Shown here in pieces: positions 17,048-27,817 of a DNA stretch of 64,000 nt. Below the pieces are notes generated by a model. It was given only the letters and a program-made list of their open reading frames with translations. It was not told the DNA's origin and did no database searches. Made by a program: the position numbers and the translations under genes. This DNA comes from Bordetella parapertussis (GTDB taxonomy: Bacteria; Pseudomonadota; Gammaproteobacteria; Burkholderiales; Casimicrobiaceae): the NCBI GenBank assembly GCA_943331295.2, contig CALQLA020000007.1:62001-126000 (forward strand), read 5' to 3'. Within the stretch, counting starts at the first letter, position 1, and each line of letters begins with the position of its first letter.

Positions 17048-17965
17048 CGCACCCGGATGGAACGGCTTGCCGAGCGAGGCGGGCGCGTTGAGGCGAATGG
17101 TGATCGCGTCGCGCGAGATGATCGCGAGCACCACGATCGTCGCGACGTAGGGCAGCATCGACAGGAGTTGCGACGGCACGGTGACGCCGAGCGCCTGCGC
17201 CTGGAACGTCGCCAGCGTGACGCCGCCGAACAGGTATGCGCCGGCCAGCACGCGCCATGGTCGCCAGGTCGCGAACACCACCAGCGCCAGCGCGATCCAG
17301 CCGCGGCCGGCCGTCATGCCCTCGGTCCACAGCGGCGTGTACGCCATCGCGAGGTACGCGCCGGCGAGCCCCGAGCAGGCGCCGCCGAACAGCACCGTGA
17401 GGTAGCGGATGCGGACGACCGGGCACCCGATCGCATGCGCCGACTGCGGGCTCTCGCCAACGGCGCGGACGATGAGGCCCGCGCGTGTCCGGTACAGGAA
17501 CCACTGGATCGCCGCGAACAGCGCCAGCGACAGGTAGACGAGCGGGTTGTGCCCGAACAGCAGCTTGCCGACGAAGGGCAGGTCGGTGAGGCCGTGCACC
17601 GCCAGCGGCTTGATGCCGTCGATCACCACGCTCACGTAGTTGAGGCCGGCGAACGCCGAGAGCCCGATGCCGAACAGCGTGAGCGCGAGGCCGGTGGCCA
17701 CCTGGTTGGCCATCAGCGACAGCGTGAGCACCGCGAACACCATCGACAGCGCGGACCCTGCGGCGATCCCCGCGCCCACGCCCAGCCACGGGCTCTTGGT
17801 CGTCGCGGCGACGATGAACGACGTGATGGCGCCGGCCAGCATCATGCCCTCGACGCCGAGGTTCAGCACGCCGGATTTCTCGGTGACGAGCTCGCCCAGC
17901 GCTGCGAACACCAGCGGCGTGCCGGCGGCGAGGGTGAGCACCAGCAGTTCGGCGACGTGGTCCAT
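17045..17965 (-). CDS. ABC transporter permease, BMP/nucleoside type (NupQ/YufQ-like)
   Basis: Second inner-membrane subunit of the purine/nucleoside importer. 306 residues, mostly hydrophobic, with the BPD_transp_2 signature near the N-terminus (ALGELVTEKSGVLNLGVEGMM) that distinguishes the YufQ-type partner. The ATPase-contacting loop includes GLIVRAVGESPQSAHAIG. It lies 33 bases after the first permease on the same strand. The final codon is followed directly by a REP-derived TAG. Confidence 0.93.
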   Translation of the reverse strand: MDHVAELLVLTLAAGTPLVFAALGELVTEKSGVLNLGVEGMMLAGAITSFIVAATTKSPWLGVGAGIAAGSALSMVFAVLTLSLMANQVATGLALTLFGIGLSAFAGLNYVSVVIDGIKPLAVHGLTDLPFVGKLLFGHNPLVYLSLALFAAIQWFLYRTRAGLIVRAVGESPQSAHAIGCPVVRIRYLTVLFGGACSGLAGAYLAMAYTPLWTEGMTAGRGWIALALVVFATWRPWRVLAGAYLFGGVTLATFQAQALGVTVPSQLLSMLPYVATIVVLAIISRDAITIRLNAPASLGKPFHPGA

Positions 17966-17998
17966 GCTAGCGGTGCGCCATCGCGGTCGACGCGGCGC

Positions 17999-19088
17999 TC
18001 ATGGCGGCGAGGCCAGCGTCGCGCGGCGCGGGCGGCCGACGCGGCCGCCGATGCGCAGCCGGTAGTTGATGAACACGTCGGACGCCAGCAGGAAGAAGAG
18101 CAGTGTCCCCTGGAACAGGCCGGTCACCGCCGCCGGCAGGGCGAGTCCCATCTGCGCCGCCTCGCCGCCGAGGTACAGCAGCGACATCAGGAGGCTCGCG
18201 AACAGGATGCCGACGGGGTGCAGCCGGCCGACGAAGGCGACGATGATCGCCGCGAAGCCGTAGCCCGGCGACACGGTCGGTTGCAGTTGCCCCAGCGGGC
18301 CCGCGATTTCGTTGACGCCCGCGATGCCGGCGCAGGCGCCGCCGGTCAGCATGCCGATCCAGATCGTCCGCGCCGACGAGATGCCGGCGTAGTTGGCGGC
18401 GGCCGGCGCGAGCCCGGCGACGCGCATCTGGTAGCCGGCGAGGCTGCGGCTCATGAATACCCAGCCGCCCGCGACCGCCGCCAATGCCAGCAGGAAGCCC
18501 CAGTTGAGCCGCGTCTCAGGCAGCAGGCTGGGCAGCAGCGCGACGTCGTTGAACATCTTCGACTGCGGGAAGTTGAAGCCCTCGGGGTCGCGCCAGGGCC
18601 CGTGCACGAGTAAGGACAGCGTGTAGGCGGCGACGTACACGAGCATCAGCGACACCAGGATTTCGTTGGCGTTGAAGCGCACTCGAAGCACGGCGGGAAT
18701 CGCGGCCCACAGCATCCCGCCGACCGCGCCGGCGACGATCATCGCCGGCAGCAGCAGCGGCGACGTCGAGTCGTGGAACGCGAGTGCCAAGCCGCCGCCG
18801 AAGATCGCGCCCATCGTGAGCTGGCCCTCGGCGCCGATGTTCCAGACGTTGGCGCGGTAGCCGATGGCGAGCCCGACCGCGCACAGCATCAGCGGTCCGG
18901 CCTTCAGCAGCAGCTCGGCGACGCCGTAGAGCGTCGCCACCGGCTTGATGAAGAACACGACGAAAGCGGCCCAGGGGTCCTTGCCCAGCGCGGAGAACAG
19001 CGCGAAGCCGACCACCAGCGTGGCCACTGCCGCGATCAGCGGCGAGAGCCAGCCCGCGAGCCGCGACGGCTCGGGCCGCGGCTCCAGC

Positions 19089-19099
<11 letters not shown>
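17999..19099 (-). CDS. ABC transporter permease, BMP/nucleoside type (NupP/YufP-like)
   Basis: First permease of the importer, 366 residues. A membrane-spanning N-terminus is followed by the BPD_transp_2 core with AIGYRANVWNIGAEGQLTMG, the YufP-type signature, and RVAGLAPAAANYAGIS in the coupling loop. Its start overlaps the end of the ATPase gene by 11 bases, so the two are translationally coupled. With the ATPase, the second permease and the BMP protein it forms a complete importer. Confidence 0.93.
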
Positions 19100-20663
<1,564 letters not shown>

Positions 20664-20745
20664 GCCGCGATTATGCCGCCGATCCCACGTGGACTGGATG
20701 CGAATTGTTTCGCCCGCCGCGCCACGACACCGCAGAAGGCCGGCC

Positions 20746-21921
20746 TCAGCGCCGCAACTCCGGCGCGATCATGCCGATTGCCTCGGGCCCGGTCGACGCC
20801 GCCGCGTCATCCGGCTCCGACTGTGCACGCTCGCGGTGCATCAGGATCTCGCCGGCGACCGCCACCGCGATCGTGCCGGGCTCCTTGCTTCGTATTGGTG
20901 CGAACGCGGTGCCGATCGGACAGGTGAGGCGCGCCGTCGCGTCGGCGCCGAACCCGCGCTGCGCGGCGCGGCGCTCGAACTGCGCCCGCTTCGGCCGCGA
21001 GCCGATCATCCCGAGGTAGCGCCAGTCGTCGCGCGCCAGCGCGGCCAGCGCGAGGTCGAAGTCGAGCGCGTGGCTGTGCGTGGTGATCACCACGTAGCTG
21101 CCGGGCGGCGCCGCGGAGAGCTCGGCCTCGGGGACGTCGGTCGCGACGATCTCGACGTTGGGGGGCACGGCGGGCGGAAAGTCTGCCGCGCGCTCGTCGA
21201 TCCAGGTGACGCGCGCCGGCAGCGCGCCCAGCACCTGGACCAGCGCGCGGCCGACGTGGCCGTTGCCGAACACGAGCACGTCGAAGCCGGCGGGACGCAC
21301 GACGTGGACCAGCAGCGTGGCGTCGCCGGCGGCGGCGAGGCCCGTGCCGCCGGCGTCGCCGCCGCGCGTGTCGCGGACCGCGGCGAGGCGCGCGCGCGCC
21401 GCGACGATCGCCGCCGAATCGAGCGGCCCGGCGCCGAGCGTGCCGCGGACGTCGTCGGCGGTGACGACGAGGCGCAGCGAGGCGGCCGGGCCGCCGCCGA
21501 CCACCGCCACCAGCGCGAACGGCGCGGCGGTCCGCTCGCAGGCGCGCACCGCGGCGAGCCACGCGGCGTCGTCCCGGGCGACGGTCTGGAACGCGAGCGT
21601 CGCCACGCCGCCGCAGCACTGGCCGAGCCGCGCGGCGAGCGGGAAGCGGACCAGCCACGTCGCCGCCGGCGTGGCGTCGTCGCCGGTGCCGGACAGCGCC
21701 TCGCGCGCGAGACGCGTCGCCTCGAATTCGAGATGGCCGCCGCCGATGGTTCCAGCCGCCGCACCGGGCGTGACGATCATCGCCGCGCCCGACTCGCGCG
21801 GCGCCGAGCCGCGCGTGTCGGCCACCGTGACCACGACGGCGCGCTCGCAGCGCGCGAGCGCCGCGGCGAGCGCATCGGGCCAGCCGCCGCGACGCGCGGG
21901 CACGGGCGTCGCGTCCGTCAT
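20746..21921 (-). CDS. xdhC: Xanthine dehydrogenase accessory protein XdhC
   Basis: Binds the molybdenum cofactor, promotes its sulfuration and inserts it into XdhB. 391 residues from ATG at 21921, overlapping the xdhB stop by 4 bases. The N-terminal CoxI-type domain has VTVADTRGSAPRESGAAM and GTIGGGHLEFEATR, plus the Cys pair GQCCGGV. The C-terminal Rossmann domain has VLVFGNGHVGRALVQVL and ends in RYLGMIGSRPKRAQFERR. The order xdhA-xdhB-xdhC is the standard bacterial operon. Confidence 0.95.
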   Translation of the reverse strand: MTDATPVPARRGGWPDALAAALARCERAVVVTVADTRGSAPRESGAAMIVTPGAAAGTIGGGHLEFEATRLAREALSGTGDDATPAATWLVRFPLAARLGQCCGGVATLAFQTVARDDAAWLAAVRACERTAAPFALVAVVGGGPAASLRLVVTADDVRGTLGAGPLDSAAIVAARARLAAVRDTRGGDAGGTGLAAAGDATLLVHVVRPAGFDVLVFGNGHVGRALVQVLGALPARVTWIDERAADFPPAVPPNVEIVATDVPEAELSAAPPGSYVVITTHSHALDFDLALAALARDDWRYLGMIGSRPKRAQFERRAAQRGFGADATARLTCPIGTAFAPIRSKEPGTIAVAVAGEILMHRERAQSEPDDAAASTGPEAIGMIAPELRR

Positions 21922-24239
21922 GGCGCGCCGCGCTGCGCGACGACGGCGTCGTAGATCGCCTCGGCGGTCGCCGGCGCGTCGAGTGCGGGCGACCGCCGGC
22001 CATCGCCCGCGCTCGCGATCGCGTCGCGAATCGCGTGGAACGCGGACAGCGCGAGCATCAGCGGCGGCTCGCCGACCGCCTTCGACCGGTGGATCGTGTC
22101 CACGCGGTTCGGCGCGTCGTGGAAGTCGACGCGAAAGGCGGCAGGGCATTCGCGCGCGGTCGGGATCTTGTACGTCGACGGCGAATGCGTCTTCAGCGCG
22201 CCGTCGTCGTTCCACCACAGCGCCTCCATCGTCAGCCAGCCGTAGCCCTGCAGGTAGCCGCCCTCGACCTGTCCGCGGTCGAGCGCCGGGTTGAGCGAGC
22301 TGCCCGCGTCGTGCAGGATGTCCACGGCGACGAGCCGGCACTCGCCGGTCAGCGTATCGATCGCCACTTCGCTGACCGCGGCGCCGTACGCGAAATAGTG
22401 GAACGGCCGGCCGGTGCGCGTCTGCCGGTCGTAGTGGATGTCGGGCGTCGCGTAGAAGCCGGTGGCCGAGAGCGGCACGCGCGCCATGTAGGCGCTGCGC
22501 GCGAAATCGGCGAACGCGATCGTCCGTTCCCCGGCGTGCACCGCGTCGCCCTCGAAGCGCACCGCGTCGGGAGCCACGTCGAACGTCCGCGCCGCGTGGG
22601 CGACGAGCGCGGCCTTCAGCCGGCGCGCCGCGTCGCGCGCGGCCATGCCGTTGAGATCGCTGCCCGACGACGCGGCGGTCGGCGCTGCGTTCGGCACCTT
22701 GCTCGTGTCCGCCGCGCTGACGCGGACGCGCGCGACGCCGACGCCGAGCTCGTGGGCGACGACCTGCGCGACCTTGGTGAACAGGCCCTGGCCCATCTCG
22801 GTGCCGCCGTGGTTCACGAGCAGCGTGCCGTCGCTGTACAGGTGGAGCAGCGCGCCCGCCTGGTTGTAGTGCGTCGCGGTGAACGAGATGCCGAACTTCA
22901 CCGGCGTCAGCGCGATGCCGCGCTTCACCACCGGCTGCGCGCGGTTCCACTCGCGGATCTCGCGCCGGCGCTCGCGGTAGCGCGACGTCACCTCGATCTG
23001 CGCGAGCAGCGCGGGGGCGATGTTGTCGTCCACGGTCATCCCGTACGGCGTGACGTTGCGCGTGCCGGTGCCGTAGAGGTTGATCCGGCGGACGTCGAGC
23101 GGATCGCGGCCGAGGCTGCGCGCGATCTCGTCGATGACGTACTCGATCGCGAACATGCCCTGCGGACCGCCGAAGCCGCGGAATGCCGTGTCCGAGACGG
23201 TGTTGGTGCGGCAGCGGTACGAGTGCAGCGCCACGTCGGACAGCCAGTAGCAGTTGTCGGCGTGGAACATGGCGCGGTCGTTGATCGGCCCCGACAGGTC
23301 GGCCGAGAACCCGCAGCGGGACGCGAGCGTGAGGTCGAGGCCGACGATGCGGCCGGCGGCGTCGAAGCCCACGTCGTAGGTGTAGCGGAACGCGTGCCGC
23401 TTGCCCGTCATGATCATGTCGTCGTCGCGGTCGAGCCGGAACTTCACGGGCCGCCCGGTCCGGCGCGCGAGGATCGCGGCGAGGCACGCGAACTGCGACA
23501 TCTGCGTCTCCTTGCCGCCGAAGCCGCCGCCCATTCGCCGGCACAGCACCGTCACGTCGTGCGCGGCGACGCCGAGCGCGCCGGCGACCATATGCTGGAC
23601 TTCGCCGGGGTGCTGCGTCGAGCAGTGAACCCGCATGCCGCCGTCTTCCTGCGGCAGCGCGAGCGCGATCTGGCCTTCGAGGTAGAAGTGGTCCTGGCCG
23701 CCGCTGGCACAGGCGCCGCGCAGCCGGTGCGGCGCCGAGGCGAGCGCGGCGGCGGGGTCGCCGCGGACGAGGTGCGCGGGCGGCAGCACCCACGATTGCG
23801 CGGCCAGCGCGTCGTCGATGGTCAGGATCGCCGGCAGCGGGTCGATCGCGACGACGCCTGCCTTGGCCGCGCGGCGCGCGGCGGTCGCCGACGTGGCGGC
23901 GACGGCGAACACCGGCTGGCCGACGAACTGCACGGTGCCGTCGGCGAGGATCGGATCGTCGCTCGCGATCGGCCCCACGTCGTTGACGCCCGGGATGTCG
24001 GCTGCGGTGATGACGGCGATCACGCCCGGCGCGCGCCGCACGCGTTCGAGGTCGACCGTGGCGATCCGTCCGTGCGCGACGGGGCTCGTGCCGACCGCCG
24101 CGTGGAGCATCCCGCGCGGCTCGGCGATGTCGTCGGTGTAGGTCGCCTCGCCCGCGACGTGCAGGTGCGCCGAGTCGTGGGCGAGGCCGGCGCCGATGAC
24201 GCGCGAACCGCCAGCCGGCACCGCGTGGCCGTCGCTCAC
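21918..24239 (-). CDS. xdhB: Xanthine dehydrogenase, molybdopterin-binding subunit
   Basis: Catalytic large subunit that hydroxylates hypoxanthine/xanthine to urate. 773 residues. Visible features: the N-terminal aldehyde-oxidase a/b hammerhead (YTDDIAEPRGMLHAAVGTS), the cofactor loop MGGGFGGKETQ, the substrate-side AFRGFGGPQGMFAIEY, and near the C-terminus SKAVGEPPLMLALSAF, containing the catalytic Glu. The start overlaps xdhA and the stop overlaps xdhC, both as ATGA, so the three subunits are coupled. Length and motifs are those of XdhB. Confidence 0.96.
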   Translation of the reverse strand: MSDGHAVPAGGSRVIGAGLAHDSAHLHVAGEATYTDDIAEPRGMLHAAVGTSPVAHGRIATVDLERVRRAPGVIAVITAADIPGVNDVGPIASDDPILADGTVQFVGQPVFAVAATSATAARRAAKAGVVAIDPLPAILTIDDALAAQSWVLPPAHLVRGDPAAALASAPHRLRGACASGGQDHFYLEGQIALALPQEDGGMRVHCSTQHPGEVQHMVAGALGVAAHDVTVLCRRMGGGFGGKETQMSQFACLAAILARRTGRPVKFRLDRDDDMIMTGKRHAFRYTYDVGFDAAGRIVGLDLTLASRCGFSADLSGPINDRAMFHADNCYWLSDVALHSYRCRTNTVSDTAFRGFGGPQGMFAIEYVIDEIARSLGRDPLDVRRINLYGTGTRNVTPYGMTVDDNIAPALLAQIEVTSRYRERRREIREWNRAQPVVKRGIALTPVKFGISFTATHYNQAGALLHLYSDGTLLVNHGGTEMGQGLFTKVAQVVAHELGVGVARVRVSAADTSKVPNAAPTAASSGSDLNGMAARDAARRLKAALVAHAARTFDVAPDAVRFEGDAVHAGERTIAFADFARSAYMARVPLSATGFYATPDIHYDRQTRTGRPFHYFAYGAAVSEVAIDTLTGECRLVAVDILHDAGSSLNPALDRGQVEGGYLQGYGWLTMEALWWNDDGALKTHSPSTYKIPTARECPAAFRVDFHDAPNRVDTIHRSKAVGEPPLMLALSAFHAIRDAIASAGDGRRSPALDAPATAEAIYDAVVAQRGAP

Positions 24240-25783
24240 GCGGCGACCTCGCCGACCCGCGTCACCGCGCGGACGGGGCCGGCGTCGGCGGCCGTCTCGT
24301 GCCAGCAGCGCAGCAGCAGCGCGCCCAGCATCGCGCGCCGGTAGCCGGCGGTGGCGCGCATGTCGGTGAGCGGCGAAAATTCAGCTGCGAGCGCGGCGGC
24401 GGCGGCATCCGCGGTCGCGCGGTTCCAGAGGCGGCCGGCCAGGAGCGCCTCGGTGACGGGCGCCCGGGAGGGCGTCGCCGCGACGCCCCCGCAACCTATC
24501 CGTGCCGCGACGATGCGCTCGCCGTCGAGATCGAGGCGCACGCCGACGAACACCGCCGAGATGTCCTGGTCGAATCGCCGGCTGACCTTGTAGGCGCGCA
24601 CGACCGGGCCGCGGCCTGCAGCCGCCGGCCGCTTCGGAACCCGGATCGCGGCGACGAACTCGTCCGCCGCGCGCGCCGTCCGCCGGTACGCGACGTAGAA
24701 CGCCTCGAGCGGCAGTTCGCGCGACGTGCAGCCGCCCCGGCCGTCGGCGCCGCACAGCACGACGGCGGCACCGAGCGCGATCAGCGCGGGCATCGAGTCG
24801 CCGATCGGCGAGCCGTTCGCGACGTTGCCGCCCAGCGTGCCCGAGTTGCGGATGGGCACCGACGCGAACCGCTGCCACGCCTCGGCGAGTTCCGGCCACT
24901 CGGCGTCGAGCGCGGCGAACGCGTCGGCGAGCGTGGCGGCGGCGCCGATCTCCAGCATGGGCCCGGCGGCGCCGGCTGTCGCGCGTATCGCCGCCAGCTC
25001 GCGCACCTGCCCGACGTGGATGATGTCGGGCAGCACGCGCCGCTCCTTGGTCACCCACAGGCCGACGTCGGTGCCGCCGGCTACGATCTGCGCACCGGGA
25101 TTCGCCGCGACGAGCTGGGCCAGCGCGGCGAGCGTGACGGGGGCGAGGAAGCGCTGCGCGCCGTCGGTGTACTCGAAGGTGTCCGTGCGCGCGAGCGCAG
25201 CCAGCGTCGCGATCGTCGCCGCCTCGGCGTCGCTCGCGCGGCGCGTGCCGTCGGCATCCACGCCCGGCCCCCGCCACCCGTCCGGCGCCGGGAGGTCGTA
25301 CATCGCCTGGGCCGCGTCGGCGATGGGCCGGTAGCCGGTGCACCGGCACAGGTTGCCCGACAGCGCGTCGTGCACCGCGTCGCGCGACGGCCGGTGCACG
25401 TTCTTGTAGAGCGCGAAGAGGCTCATCGCGAACCCGGGCGTGCAGAACCCGCACTGCGACGCATGGCACGCGATCAGCGCCTGCTGCACCGGGTGCGGTG
25501 TCCCGTCGTCGCCGCGGAGGCTCTCGACCGTGTGGACGGCCTTGCCGTCGACGGTGGGCAGCAGCCGGATGCAGGCATTGACCGCCCGCCAGGCGGGCGC
25601 GCCGTCCGCGTCGCGTTCGAGGATCGCGACGGTGCACGCCCCGCAGTCGCCCTCGGCGCAGCCCTCCTTGGTGCCGGTGAGGTGCGCGCGCTCGCGCAGG
25701 TACTCGAGCAGCGTCGTCTGCGGCGACAGCCCCGAGGCTGCGACGAGGTGGCCGTTGAGCAGGAAGCGGACCGGATCGTTCAC
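24236..25783 (-). CDS. xdhA: Xanthine dehydrogenase small subunit (2x[2Fe-2S] + FAD)
   Basis: Electron-transfer subunit passing electrons from the Mo site to NAD+. 515 residues from GTG at 25783, which has GAAGG at suitable distance; a longer frame from 25879 adds an unrelated Arg-rich stretch. Plant-type [2Fe-2S] ligands start at Cys42, 47 and 50 (GCAEGDCGACTVAI). The second cluster uses CGFCTPG and CRCTGY. The FAD domain shows IVAGGTDVGLWVTKE and SGTLGGNVANGSPIGD. First gene of the array; a bidirectional-looking hairpin with a T-run for the neighbouring gene lies upstream. Confidence 0.96.
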   Translation of the reverse strand: MNDPVRFLLNGHLVAASGLSPQTTLLEYLRERAHLTGTKEGCAEGDCGACTVAILERDADGAPAWRAVNACIRLLPTVDGKAVHTVESLRGDDGTPHPVQQALIACHASQCGFCTPGFAMSLFALYKNVHRPSRDAVHDALSGNLCRCTGYRPIADAAQAMYDLPAPDGWRGPGVDADGTRRASDAEAATIATLAALARTDTFEYTDGAQRFLAPVTLAALAQLVAANPGAQIVAGGTDVGLWVTKERRVLPDIIHVGQVRELAAIRATAGAAGPMLEIGAAATLADAFAALDAEWPELAEAWQRFASVPIRNSGTLGGNVANGSPIGDSMPALIALGAAVVLCGADGRGGCTSRELPLEAFYVAYRRTARAADEFVAAIRVPKRPAAAGRGPVVRAYKVSRRFDQDISAVFVGVRLDLDGERIVAARIGCGGVAATPSRAPVTEALLAGRLWNRATADAAAAALAAEFSPLTDMRATAGYRRAMLGALLLRCWHETAADAGPVRAVTRVGEVAA

Positions 25784-25889
25784 TGGGCTGCCTTCGTGCT
25801 TCGCACTCCGGTATTCGCGCTTGCGACGGCCCGGCGCACTCATGATGCCAGGGGGAAGCGTCGGGCGACGATAGCACAACGACCGGGCG

Positions 25890-25921
25890 AAAAAAACGAG
25901 GGCCCGCGAACGGGCCCTCGT
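25890..25921 (-). terminator. Rho-independent terminator of the SYLF gene
   Basis: On the minus strand, stem ACGAGGGCCCG / CGGGCCCTCGT (11 bp, perfect) around TTCG, followed by a run of Ts (the A-run at 25890-25896). It lies 25 bases after the SYLF stop and insulates it from the xdh operon downstream. Confidence 0.92.
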
Positions 25922-25945
25922 CGACTTGCCGTTGCGGCGCGGCGG

Positions 25946-26632
25946 TTACTTGCCGGCGGCCTTCGCGACTTGCGCGAGCAGCGGATCGGCGGCCTTGTTC
26001 GACACCGTCATGCGGACGAGGATGTCCGGCGGCAGCACTTTCTTGCCGAAGAAGGCCTCGTTCCAGTCGTCGGAGGTCTTGACGACGGTGCCGTCGAGGT
26101 TGAGGCCGCCGTAGACGCCCTTGGAGCGGCTGAAGGCGATCAGGTCGGCAACCACGTCCGACTTGGCGCCGGCGCCGACCGGGCCCGCAGCGACGCTGGC
26201 ATCGCCGCCCATCTTGAACGAGCTCGACAGCAGCGAGTTGAGGCCCTTTTCGGTCATCACCAGCGTGATGGTTTCCGACACGGCGACACCGGCCTGGAAG
26301 CCGACGCTGGCCGTGGCCAGCGTGTAGAACGCCGGGCCGACCCACTTGCCGGTCTTCGCATCGTGCACGACCAGCACGGCACGGCCACCCGATCCGCCGA
26401 AGATGAAGCCGGCCTTGACGATTTCCGGCGCGATCAGCACGGCCTTGGCGCGGCCCAGGTTCTGCTGGATCCACGTCATTTCCGGATCGCGGACGAAGTT
26501 GGAGAAAGTGGTCTCGGCGCTGCTGATCAGCTTCTGCTGTTCGCTCTGGGCGCTCGCGACCGGCGCGAACGCAACAGTGGCGACGGCGGCCACCATGGCG
26601 ACGACGGTGCTGCGAAGGGTATTCATGTTCAT
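25946..26632 (-). CDS. YSC84/SYLF-domain lipid-binding secreted protein
   Basis: 228 residues. A cleavable signal peptide ends PVASAQSEQ. The mature protein is one SYLF domain: KAVLIAPEIVKAGFIFGGSGGRAVL, FYTLATASVGFQAGVAVSETI and KGVYGGLNLDGTVV. SYLF domains bind phosphoinositides in eukaryotes; bacterial members are periplasmic or outer-membrane-associated with uncertain roles. It forms its own unit, ended by a strong intrinsic terminator. Confidence 0.92.
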   Translation of the reverse strand: MNMNTLRSTVVAMVAAVATVAFAPVASAQSEQQKLISSAETTFSNFVRDPEMTWIQQNLGRAKAVLIAPEIVKAGFIFGGSGGRAVLVVHDAKTGKWVGPAFYTLATASVGFQAGVAVSETITLVMTEKGLNSLLSSSFKMGGDASVAAGPVGAGAKSDVVADLIAFSRSKGVYGGLNLDGTVVKTSDDWNEAFFGKKVLPPDILVRMTVSNKAADPLLAQVAKAAGK

Positions 26633-26715
26633 TATTTCTCCTTTTCAGGGGCTTAGGATCCCAGCCCGCCATTTTACATGGAATCCCGGGCCGACGCAGC
26701 CGCGCCGGTACCGTG

Positions 26716-27585
26716 CTACTGGGGCACGGAGTTCAGCACGAACATCGCCGCCAGCAGCGCCGTGGGCCGGCCGAATGCCCCGAACCAGCGGGTGAAGATC
26801 GGCTCGATCTCGCCGCCTGCGTAGATCCGGGTCAGCGCGCGGTTCACCTCCAGCCGGAAGTTCGAATCGCCGCGCGGCACCGCGAACGCGAGGGGCTCAT
26901 AGGACAGGTCCTCGCCCAGCAGCGCCAGCTTCGACGGATCCTTGGCCTGCCCGGCGAGGCCGACCAGCTTGATCTTGTCGCTGGCGAAGGCGTCGAGCGA
27001 CCCCGATTCGAGCATGGCCACGCCTTCGTTGCCGTCCTTCAGCCGGGTGACCTTGGCGGTGAGGAGCTTCTCCTTCAGCATCTGGTCGAGCCGCGTCTCG
27101 GTCGTCGTGCCGGCGATCACGCCGATGCGCTTGCCCCCGAGGTCGGCCAGCTTCTGTATCGGGCCCGTCGCCCCGACCAGGAAGCCGCCGCTCTCGACGA
27201 AGATGAGCCCGGAGAAATCGACGACCTCCATCCGGGTCTGCGACGCCGTCGTGTTCGCGCACTCGAGGTCGGCCTTGCCGGTGGCGACCATCTGCACCCG
27301 CTCGGCGGCCGTGCCGACCCGCCAGTTGACCTTGAGGTCCGGCACGCCGACCGTCCGGCCGATCAGCGCGATGACCCTGTTGCAGATGTCGATCGAGTAG
27401 CCCGCCGGCTTGTCATCCTTCTCGATGTACGAGAACGGCATCGAGTCGCCGGAAAACGCGACGGTGATCTGCTTTGCCGCCTTGATCCGTCCGAGCGTGT
27501 CGGGCGCGGCCTGGGCGGCGGCGGGCGCCGGCACGAGGGTGGCGGCGAGCGCCGCGACCAGGAGTCCGAGGAAGATGCGTTGCAT
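26716..27585 (-). CDS. Amino-acid-type ABC substrate-binding protein (GltI-like), orphan
   Basis: 289 residues from ATG at 27585, with a signal peptide ending near PAPAAAQA. SBP_bac_3 fold: ITVAFSGDSMPFSYIEKD, GYSIDICNRVIALIG, ADLECANTTASQTRMEVVDFS. The Cys in SIDICNR and the Cys in ADLEC are a pair seen in GltI-type aspartate/glutamate binders, probably a disulfide. No permease or ATPase gene is adjacent. A close paralogue lies head-to-head at 27818. Possible ligand: an acidic amino acid, by family only. Confidence 0.88.
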   Translation of the reverse strand: MQRIFLGLLVAALAATLVPAPAAAQAAPDTLGRIKAAKQITVAFSGDSMPFSYIEKDDKPAGYSIDICNRVIALIGRTVGVPDLKVNWRVGTAAERVQMVATGKADLECANTTASQTRMEVVDFSGLIFVESGGFLVGATGPIQKLADLGGKRIGVIAGTTTETRLDQMLKEKLLTAKVTRLKDGNEGVAMLESGSLDAFASDKIKLVGLAGQAKDPSKLALLGEDLSYEPLAFAVPRGDSNFRLEVNRALTRIYAGGEIEPIFTRWFGAFGRPTALLAAMFVLNSVPQ

Positions 27586-27817
27586 GGGGCTGCCTCTGTC
27601 GAATAATGAAGGGATCGCGTCGCGGCGGCCCGTGCGAGTTGCGTGGACGGGGCGGGCGGCCGCGCATTCTATCGCAGGGCGCGGCCTGCCGGTTCCGCTT
27701 GCCGTGGATTCACCGGCCGCGGCCACGGCCGTGCCTCCCGCGCCGCGACGGGCGGCGGGGGGGCAGGCCCCGGGGCTGCGTGCTAAACTCGAAAGGCCAA
27801 TTTTCACGGTCATATCC